Positions 55,286-64,000 of a stretch of DNA of 64,000 bases are shown here, one piece after another (position 1 is the stretch's first letter; each line of letters begins with the position of its first letter). The DNA lies in assembly GCA_010015675.1 (NCBI GenBank), contig ML976980.1, positions 1,164,362-1,228,361 on the forward strand, written 5' to 3'. The notes under the pieces were generated by a model. That model was not told the DNA's origin, did no database searches, and saw only the letters and a list, made by a program, of their open reading frames with translations. A program made the position numbers and the translations under genes. This DNA comes from Byssothecium circinans (lineage: Eukaryota; Ascomycota; Dothideomycetes; Pleosporales; Massarinaceae).

Positions 55286-57763
55286 ATGACCGGCAATGTG
55301 GACATTCATTCAAAATGGGTGACCGCGTTGCGCACGCAGGCAAAAACGGCTGAAGCACCTCCCACTGACGCTCTTCCTTGTCCCTACTGCCCTCACCAAG
55401 GTCGCATCTTCCAGGACATCGGCCAACTTTACAGCCATGCTCAAGTAGAGCACGCTTCTCGATTCGAGTCCATGACCCCGGAACAGGCCCGTGCCCAGTT
55501 GCAAGATGCGGCTCTGCGCATGTAAGTGAACGACGGCTCGTCACGTGACAATCCCACCGTCCAACCTGCTGACGACCATGCGCAGAAAAGGCGTATCGGT
55601 CCAATCCTCCGAGGCTACCGCGGGAGGAGGTTCTGCGCCCGACATCACCGCCCTTTCTCTGGAGCAAGGCCGGTACTCGCCTTCTGGAAAGAAGAGGCCT
55701 GCCGACTCCGACTTGAGTGCTCGTCCAGGCAAGGCGGCTCCAGGTCATACAGAAATATATGATCCCGACTATTCTCGCGACATTCCTCATACCATCACCC
55801 CAGAACGTCGACACAAATCCAAGCCTCGGGATTCCCGCCTTTTCGACCATAGAGGGACGAAAAGCACGTCATCCCCTCAACCATCAACCGCAGAACAGCC
55901 CAGCGAGTGGTCGGTCGAGGCTAACCGCAGTCAAAATTTCTCAATACAACCGCAAGCCCGCCGCGGACCAGCTGCTCAGACATATCAGCCCAAGCCAACT
56001 GCTTCGCCTGCTCTGCCACGGCAACCAGGACTAATCGAGATACAGAAATATGACTTGCGCTATCCAGGCCTTCTCCTACAGCCAGACTCTCGGCCAATAT
56101 CCCAAGAACAATTAGCATCAGAAGTCAAGTCCATCTACGCCGGTCTGACCATGGTGGAAACCAAATGCATCCATGTCGACCGAGCGCAAGCGGCTGCTTT
56201 GCAAGACGATTCGGATCCGAATTCTAAACTCGCGAGCGATCATTGGCAAGCGCTCATCGCCCTTCATAGGACTCTATTGCATGAGCACCATGACTTTTTC
56301 CTAGCCTCTCAGCATCCCTCAGCATCTCCGGCATTGCGGCGATTAGCAGCCAAATATTCAATGCCCGCGAGGATGTGGAAGCATGGCATTCATTCGTTTC
56401 TTGAACTTCTCCGTCGTCGGCTCCCTGAGAGCATCGATTATATGCTAGCCTTCATCTACCTCGCGTACCAGATGATGGCTCTTCTTTACGAGACTGTACC
56501 TGCTTTCGAAGACACGTGGATCGAATGCCTGGGCGATCTAGGTAGATATCGCATGGCCATCGAGGATGAAGATATTCGAGACAGAGAGACCTGGGCTGCA
56601 GTTGCTCGCTCGTGGTATAGCCGGGCGGCTGATAAGAATCCTTCAATTGGACGCTTGTACCATCATCTGGCCATCCTTGCGCGGCCAAATGCTCTTCAAC
56701 AGCTATACTATTACGCCAGATCTTTGAATTGCGTCTGGCCATTCTCGAGCGCGCGCGACTCAATTCTTACCCTCTTGGATCCAATTCTTGGTCGCTCAAC
56801 TACATCCTACTCCCATGCTTCCCCCGTTGACACCAGTTTTATACAGGCTCACGGTATTCTCTTTGGAAAGTTGTCAGCAGACAAGTTCGAAGATGCGCGG
56901 TTTGCCTTTCAAAGCCAGCTCGATAACCACATTGGTCGTGTGACTGCGAAATGGAAAGAGCAAGGCGTATATGTCGCTGTCACCAATCTTGCAGGGCTAT
57001 TCGACTACGGGAGCGATGAATCCATCCTGAGACAGGTCCTTAACTTCTATAGCAGACAGAGGAGCCACCCAGCAAGTACATCCTCCGAGTCTGATGAGGA
57101 CAGCCCGTCGTCCTCTCAAGCAGACCTAGATGCTGCATCAGCATTGACCGAATCCGAAATTCCAGCTAAACTCGACACTCTCTCTAGAGAATTCACATTT
57201 TCCCGAGCCTACCTTTTAACAATGACAACACTGTCTCTTGTCCTCCGCCGCGTTGGCGACAAGAACGTGCTTCCTCATGTTCACGTCCTCCTTAGTTTCC
57301 TTTCTAGTTTTGCTTCCATCACCTACGTTTCCCATTTCATCGACCACGCTCCATGGGCCGAGCTCGTTTCTTTCCTCAATACGTTACTCAAGTCGGAACG
57401 ACCCGAGCAGATTATGCCTGGCAATGTCTTCCCTACAAACCAAGCCGACGACCTGCCTCTGCCCGAGGACTATCTCATGCGCGGTCAGATCTGGAGCCAA
57501 TGGTTCTTTCCCGAAACCTGGTTTGCAAGGGAGCACGATGAGGAGGACCGATATTTGGAACTTGCTAGCACGATCAAGGCCAGGACTGAGAGAGTGTTGC
57601 ATCTCGGGTATCACTTGTCAACAGTGAGTTTGTTCTCGTGGTACTATCCCTCTTGTGCGTCTTTAACGTGGTGTAGTTCAACCGCTGGATTTTGTACGAT
57701 TCTGGGACACATGCGTTCTCTGTTGTGAACCCGTTCAGCGACAACTCGGATGACTCGAACTGA
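55286..57763 (+). CDS. EST1/EBS1-SMG7-like protein with N-terminal C2H2 finger
   Basis: A 786-residue protein. Exons 55286-55521, 55586-57623, 57677-57763; introns are 64 and 53 nt. Near the N-terminus is a zinc-finger pattern CPYC..H..H (Cys32, Cys35, His51, His56). A disordered basic region follows. From about residue 250 is an EST1-type DNA/RNA-binding domain: HWQALIALHRTLLHEHHDFF, AARSWYSRAADKNPSIGRLY-like text and HHLAILARPNALQQLYYYAR, the 14-3-3-like and helical-hairpin fold of SMG5/6/7 and Est1/Ebs1. No C-terminal PIN domain is present, so it is more like EBS1/SMG7 or the fungal Est1-domain proteins. A role in nonsense-mediated decay or telomeres is inferred from family. The last exon gives the end FNRWILYDSGTHAFSVVNP. 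Confidence 0.82.
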
Positions 57764-60504
57764 ATTAGGCTTGCACGCACGCCTCTTTTGCGCTACTGTG
57801 TTTTGTTGTTCGTATTACTTGGTGCTACCTTTTTGTCCCCGCTGCATCGATCATCGGTGTGTGAGTAAATGGCTGCCTCGGTGAATTTGATCTGGGCCTA
57901 CGAACAAGGCCCTCGATGACAGAGAGAGAAGCGAAATATAGTTCGGAACGAAGGGACAGACAACAAATTGGCAGATTTGGTAATCAAATTATGGAACAGA
58001 AGGAAGGGCACGCATGGGCAACGGAGTCATACGTGCCACGGCTCGCTATATGATGACTGACAAAGCTACAGCCACACATATACATCGGTGGCCAGTTGAT
58101 TCGATGGGTCTCAAGGGTAACTTGTCATCTCGACCCAGCACAGCATGCGTCATGGACGCGGATGAATGACGGGCGTGATCACAAGGTGGGGCTATCGCAC
58201 ACAGAGTCAACAACGGCACAGGGCGGGTATCACTTACAGCAGATGCTACACCATCATTGAAAAAAGCTCTTATCACCTAATTCTATAACAGCAATACTGC
58301 GACAAGGTCACACGATGACTCCAAAAATCAATATATCATTGCATAACTTCCACTCCGTACTTTATGCCGTGCAATGCAAAGCTCGACATCTGGCGAAGTC
58401 ATTGCTCTGTCGCGCGAAGCTGAAGAAAACATACCGTCAATATCTCGTTATGCGAGAAAAGATAGAGGCTCATCACCGCTGGATTGAAGCTTCCCCGAAG
58501 TAAATAATCCACTTGCTGCCGTACACAAGCATGCATACTCACAACCAAAAAAAAAACCCACGCGAAGGCTGAAGCCCAAGGACTCTATTCCACAAACAAT
58601 ACCTTGGCCAAAGTATTCACTCCAACGACATAAAAGTCCGTTGGATCGTAGACACGTTAATCTCCCCGGCCAAAAAGCGCCAGTTATTCCCTTTTCACGG
58701 CCGCGACTGAGTGAGAAAAAGGGCAAAGGTTTACCTAAAGCACAGTCAACCAGTTTATCAGTCTACTATCATCAAACATCAATATTAGTATCAATATCAG
58801 CACCATGCATTGTATTGCATAACCAGCCAACGGTGGGGGTTCTACTCAGTAACGACACTACCAAACTCACCCACCTTCCCACCTTCCCACCATATTTGCT
58901 AGATAAGAAAGCAAACACAAGTTATTGACAAGCAAGGCAGGAAAAGAGAACGTTCTTGCGTACAACGTAATTCAACGCGTACTCGTCGCCAAAACCTCAG
59001 ATACGTGATCCATCCCTAGCCAGCGCAAACTGCAAAAAGCGCTACCTTTCCCCTTCTTCTGATAAATGCATGGAATGTAATGACTAGGTGAGATAATTGG
59101 ACAAAGGATATGCACCTGAGAAGGAGAGAGAGAGGTGGGGGGTAAGAGAAGAGGGAAATTATGGAATTTGGAGGGTTGATCGATATACCTCATGATTCTC
59201 GATGCTATACATATAGTATATACCGTGCATACATACATAAATCGACCGCATGTCTCAACCCCCACCCCCACCTCCACAAACATCGTAGAATACACGGACG
59301 CGTCGAACGATACGCGACAGCAGCCAGCCCAGCTTCCCGTTACGCGAACAAGGAGACAAGAACGAGATTAATAGCGTTGTTTTGTTTTTGTCTTTCTTGG
59401 ACCTTCATCTTCATGTATTCTGTTTCCTCCACGGGGAGGGGAGAAGGAAGAAAAAGAAAGGCAAGGAAATAGAAAAGAGTCGAGGTTTAAGATAAGAAAA
59501 CCAACACGCCCTCCTACCCACCTCTCCCCCAATGCAAAAGCCCCATCCATCCATGTACATACATAGCGCGCAGCAGTAGATACTGTAAGAGAGATATCTC
59601 GCGAATAATTCATTTCTCTTTCTGCGGGGGAAATAGTGGGGACTTGGTCTTGTATTAGGTCGTGAGGTTCTTTGACACATGGGTGACCTGCTGTGTACAG
59701 CACTAGCTAGCATGCTAGTTTGTGTGAGATTTTCATTTATACTTAAGATGTGCCTTTTCAGACCCTAAGTTACGAGGTTGAAGATTGGAGTGAGTGGAAT
59801 TTCCGTGTGTGGGTAGGTTGATAAATGGAAAAAGCACGCATCTTCGTCGCCGTCCAACACCACTACCCATCACAAGGCCAGAAAGCTCCAACTCGAATAG
59901 TCTCTAGACCATGCTAGTGTAAGGAAAAACAAGGAACCCCGCACAGATTCCCCTGACATAAGATGTGGAAAGCATATCCAAACTTCTGAATCACGCCTGC
60001 CCAGTCTCGGCTCTCCTGCTCAAAGGACAACGTGCAACTCCAACAACCCTTTACACCACAAAAAAAGATCACGGTCCAACAATACACACACTCAATTTGC
60101 AAAGAACAAGATGGAATTGTCAATAAAACGCCCGTTAAGCATCGAAGCTTTTCACCTTCTATATATCCGTCGAACCCATCCCATCCCAAGAAAAGGAGAA
60201 GAGATCCCGACCCAACCGAAACCCCACCCGTCAGTCCAAGAACCCCCTCGCTATGCCATCAATGAAATCAAGAATAAGGAAAGGAAAAAAAATGGGAAAA
60301 TCGATATGCGCCTGATGCATGGAGATCGTATCAAGGAGCGTTCCAGGGTTGGCTCCTGGGGAAGACGAAGCCAGAGCTGAGATCTATAAATCTTCCGAGG
60401 GGCTGTTGATCTGCAGTCCCAGAGCAAAAATACAGAGGCACACACTCGGCCTCAAAAACTGTGCAAAGCTTTGACCAAGCTTTCGGCACGTGACTTCATT
60501 CCCC
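57764..60504. other. 2.7-kb convergent intergenic region
   Basis: Lies between the EST1-domain and ubiquitin-protease stops. AT-rich and T/A-tract-rich from about 58500 to 60450. Open frames here lack motifs and often overlap on both strands. Nothing supported. Confidence 0.45.
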
Positions 60505-63500
60505 TCATGTCCACAAAAAGTCCAGATCGTCATCCTCACTCCCCGACTCAAGCTCCAAAGCGGCCAACTCCTCCCCCATCACCCAGTTCAGGATATCGTC
60601 CTTCATGATCTTTAGGTTTGTCCTCTTGACTTGGAGCCCGTTAGCAAACGGCCTTGGAGAAAAAAGTTCACATGCCATGAAAATCGTCAGCGTCGGACTC
60701 ACTGCCATAGTCTGACTGATCAAAGTCGACCCCTGACTGCGGTGTTCCTTCCTCAAACGGCCAATTGCTAAGTTGACTCTCCAGTGCATCGTAATACTGA
60801 AACAGACCCGGATCGCCGTCGTGCTTGAATTGCTTGAGGTCGGAGTTTTCGTCTTCATGAAGTTTGCGAAGCGCTGCCGCGAGTAGGCTGCAGGTTTGAA
60901 TCATGGGCTGCATGTACGATCGTGAGGTGCCGTTCCGCTGTTCGTCTTCGATCCTTATGAGCAACTCATTCACTAGACTCCGGATCGTTTTGTACTTCAT
61001 CTGTAAGGTATCTTCGTCGATTTCCTCGTCTTTGAACTTGGCTAAGAGCTCTTCGAAGTACTTAGCCGTTTTCCGGCGCACCCGCTCTTCATCGAAGATG
61101 AGGAGAGAATTCGCAATCCTCCTTGCCCAGTATAGACACAGTCGATAGAAAAACACGTCGACCGAACCCACAGGTATGCCTTCATTCTTGGCGAACAATA
61201 GACCCATGAAGACGTAAATGGCGGCATCACCGCCATCTTTCTCACTCTTAGCTGTTGCCTTGGCAACAGCCTCGGCGACAGACTCCACGTAATTAGTATG
61301 GATAGAGCTCTCGCAGAATGCCAATGCCGCTCGCACATATGGGTCAGAAGTGGGCGGCCCAAGATGAACGATACCCTCATAAACGGTGATGAAGAGACGT
61401 TGATGGTAGCTCATATCATCCCATTGCATCATCAACTTCAGAATCTCGCCGGGGTAGAAGACTTCGGTTTTGTGTTGGTCAAATGTCTCCAGCATCTTGT
61501 CGAGCGCAGCGAAAGCTCTGTTGTCGTCAAACCAAAAGAACAGCCACCGCTTTTCTTCTTGAGATATGGTAAATTTTCCCGTGTCGCGATCAAACAGGTC
61601 CACCCGATTGGAGGTGTTCGTGACTGGCCCTGCTCCCGGGTCGATCCTAGACAGCAGCATGTACACAAACTCAGTCATCCTGTTGTATCCGCGCCTCTTC
61701 TTTTCGGTAACCCTCCACATCTCGGGATACCGCTGTTGCAAAGGACGCGAGACTGGCAAGCAGAAGACGTGCAGGCAGAAAAGCAGGAGGCCTTCGTCAA
61801 GGATGAGAGCAGTCTCATCATTACCCAGTCCAATTATCTGAATTAGCGTGAGGTAGAGCTCATCCCAATTCCGGATGGATAGAACCGAGTTTTCAGCGAC
61901 CAGTCGCATTTGGGAGACGATTTCCGAAAGGATGCCTGGACTGTGAGCCACTGGTTCAGTGTCATTGTCGGAATCCACACTGTCTATGACGAGACCATAA
62001 GCTGCTTGATCATGGCCGCGTAGAAATCGGAGACAGTCAATCAGGAAGGTGCGTGACAGAGAGCGGACCTTCGGGTCGTCGCAGAGTATGAGCATATTGC
62101 GAAGAGGAGTCTCGTGATAGGCCAACCACTTAAGTGAAGCGATGCAGCACGTGGAGCACGACAGTGCCGATTTCCGCAGCTGAAGGAGAGTCTCTTCGAA
62201 ATTTTCGGGATTCCGTACGCGGATAAGAATCTGGAAGAGGTGCTCAAGGACGACGTAAAGTGCTTGTGTCTCCTGTTCATGATCTTCCGAACAGGTACCG
62301 TGGTTGATCTTGTGGACATTCGCTAGAATCTGTCGCACGAACTTCGTGTGATGCGGATCGTACATGGTGTATTCCCGAATGCAATTCTTGTTGTCCTCAC
62401 TGATCTTCTCATCCATATCCGGCGGAACCGGGACCTTGACAGGTCCCGATCGCAGTGAGTCACTGTATTCGTTGTTATCCTTCTCAATCGCAGACCGTCG
62501 CTGATAGAAGAGCATATATGCGCTGAAATTTTTCAGTTGTCGTTGATACTGGTCGATCCAGCCACCAAAAGCTCGCGGCATGATGTATTGCGGATCAAAC
62601 GCTTCCACGTCCCTGTCGTTGAATTCGTTCCATTCCGATCCAGTGTCAGGCGGGCACGGTCGCGAGCGAATGTAGGAATAGTAGTGGCCAGCTTCAGAGC
62701 TGCCCTGGTGAATAAGTATCCCAACAAGATCGAACCAATCTTCTTGACGTGGCTTTAAAGGATCGCTTAGATGGTCGACTTTGAAAGGGCTGACATCGAT
62801 GGCCATCGGAAAGTCGAAGTATTCGTTGATTTTGGCTCTGCTCAATGTCACGAGGTCGAAGTCGAAGCGCTTCAGGTGAAAGATGAGATTGTCAGGAACA
62901 TCCTTCAAACAGGTCCTGTGGTGAGGTATGATCAGTATACTGCAACTTCCCAAGATATGAAGCGCTTACCGCTTGACTGCATCCACTAGCTTTCCACCGC
63001 ACGACTCGCATTTGTACTTATTTTCGCCTTCCATGACATCGCCCTCAACAAAGGCTTGCAGGCTCTCGATCAAACTGCTCTTGCCCTGGACGTCGCATTG
63101 AACAACGAAAAAGCTTTCGAGCCGCTCTGAAACATGCTCGCATTCCTTCGATTTGATCTGATTGACGGTCTGCCCGCCGTAGAAAGATCTGAATTGCTCT
63201 TTGACTCGTGGCGAGATCATCTGGGCCTCCCATTGGTCAAACAATAGGTTGTAAAATTCATCAGCGTCCATCTGAATATTGATGTCAATGGAACCTCCGT
63301 CGGGGACTCGAACGCATGCCGCAAATGGTTCCGGATCTGCCCATTTGCGATAACTGTTCTGCATGTTTGCGAATAGCTTTTGTGTCTCTCGCAACAGGCG
63401 CTGAGGTGCCGCAGAATCGGCCACATTGATCCCGAGCATGAATTTCCGGAAGTTGACGTTCATGAACAACTGCGCAAGCAGTGAGTTCATGTAGCAGATG

Positions 63501-64000
63501 GCCCGGGGATTGTTCAGACCAAGGTATCCCGTGGGTGAGCGTATGGCCTCTTGCCGGTCAAATTCGAATGGTCGCGGTGTCGAATCCGTCTCATTGATTT
63601 CCAGCTCCGAACCGAGCTCAAGAAGGCGCTTGTAGCTGGGCCGGTCTTCGGCCAAGGCGAGAACAAGATCAAAGAGCTCTTTCCGTGTCTGGCTATCTAA
63701 GACGGGAAGTTGCATGTCGGTAGCTGGGTCTTCCAGGTCTATAACTTTAGGGACGAACAAGAACCTGTTCCATATCTTCTCAATGAGCTGACCGGCATTC
63801 AAAGGCTTTTTGAGTGACTTGAGGGAAGAAATGCAGCTAAGGAGAAGTTTTGAAAAGCCGAGAACAACAAAGTCTATCTCGCCCCGTCCAACAACTTCTG
63901 CATGGTGATGACTGAGAAGAATATCGCTCCACGCCGTCAAGTAGGACCGTAGAGTGGATTCATCTCTGTCATGCTCATCTTTCTTGCGGAACACTTGATC
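60505..64000 (-). CDS. large ubiquitin-specific protease (USP family), 5' end beyond window
   Basis: About 1,130 C-terminal residues of a USP deubiquitinase; the frame is still open at 64000, so the start lies outside. Exons on the minus strand: from the edge to 62970, 62915-60672, 60622-60505. The Cys box is YLGLNNPRAICYMNSLLAQL with the nucleophile codon at 63496-63494. It has Pro-Arg-Ala-Ile where most USPs have Leu-Gly-Ala-Thr. The His box is SSEAGHYYSYIRSR, with WNEFNDRDVEAF after it. A zinc-ribbon pair CESC and a CEH motif lie in the fingers. The helical C-terminal half is shared with large USP9X/USP34-like fungal enzymes. A 49-nt last intron (GCTAAC branch) gives the acidic end LELESGSEDDDLDFLWT. 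Substrates unknown. Confidence 0.88.

Noticed and set aside
1..64000. CRISPR arrays, bacterial operons, ribosome binding sites
   Set aside because: The window is eukaryotic with spliceosomal introns throughout; no spaced repeat array was seen.
1..64000. tRNA and rRNA genes
   Set aside because: I looked by eye for GTTCRANNC-type B boxes with a partner A box and found none I could fold. A covariance search (tRNAscan-SE, Infernal) would be decisive.

Overview
This window comes from a filamentous ascomycete fungus, and a Dothideomycete is my best guess. The evidence is a gene roughly every 2 to 3 kb, short introns of mostly 45 to 70 bases with canonical GT..AG ends and CTAAC/CTGAC branch sites, and fungus-specific families (cerato-platanin, FHIP/FhipA, a calmodulin whose first exon is only the ATG). 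There is also a TA-rich, RIP-like stretch at the left end. I rebuilt the exons by hand from reading frame, splice consensus and family knowledge. No expression data or searches were available.

Layout. 1-660 is a TA-rich repeat relic. 1.2-9.5 kb holds FhipA (dynein/endosome adaptor), an RMD1-type DUF155 membrane protein and a 12-exon amino acid permease. 11.0-16.0 kb holds a beta-propeller-like protein of unknown role, a secreted GPI-anchored cupredoxin and a cerato-platanin. 16.7-17.3 kb holds a 225-bp inverted-repeat element beside a broken sugar-transporter tail. 17.7-20.5 kb is a head-to-head pair of ribosome biogenesis genes (NIP7 and NOC3). 20.8-22.7 kb is an intact pogo/Fot1-type DNA transposon with identical 84-bp terminal repeats, sitting just upstream of a lectin-like single-pass membrane protein. 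25.9-27.5 kb is a secreted tyrosinase. 30.0-35.4 kb is a compact block: L-type lectin cargo receptor, TIM13, endonuclease G (NUC1), and tRNA t6A dehydratase (TCD). 35.5-37.7 kb is a decay zone: a second 225-bp element splits a minus-strand reading frame, and a 2EXR-like gene carries two frameshifts. 38.1-42.5 kb holds an INO80-F/TFPT-like coiled-coil protein, the SNARE TLG2 and calmodulin. 43.6-48.3 kb encodes a 1,508-residue protein of unknown role with an acidic run, an AT-hook and a SAP-like C-terminus. 50.2-55.3 kb is gene-poor. 55.3-57.8 kb is an EST1-domain protein with an N-terminal C2H2 finger. 60.5-64.0 kb is the 3' part of a large ubiquitin protease that runs off the right edge.

How the genes relate. 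Most are unlinked housekeeping genes, with no secondary-metabolite cluster. Shared themes are membrane traffic (FhipA, L-type lectin, TLG2), mitochondria (TIM13, NUC1, TCD), ribosome assembly (NIP7, NOC3) and a loose set of secreted proteins (cupredoxin, cerato-platanin, tyrosinase). The most unusual material is the mobile DNA. One MITE insertion can be read back to an open frame by removing the element and one copy of a 6-bp target duplication, and the pogo element looks recently active.
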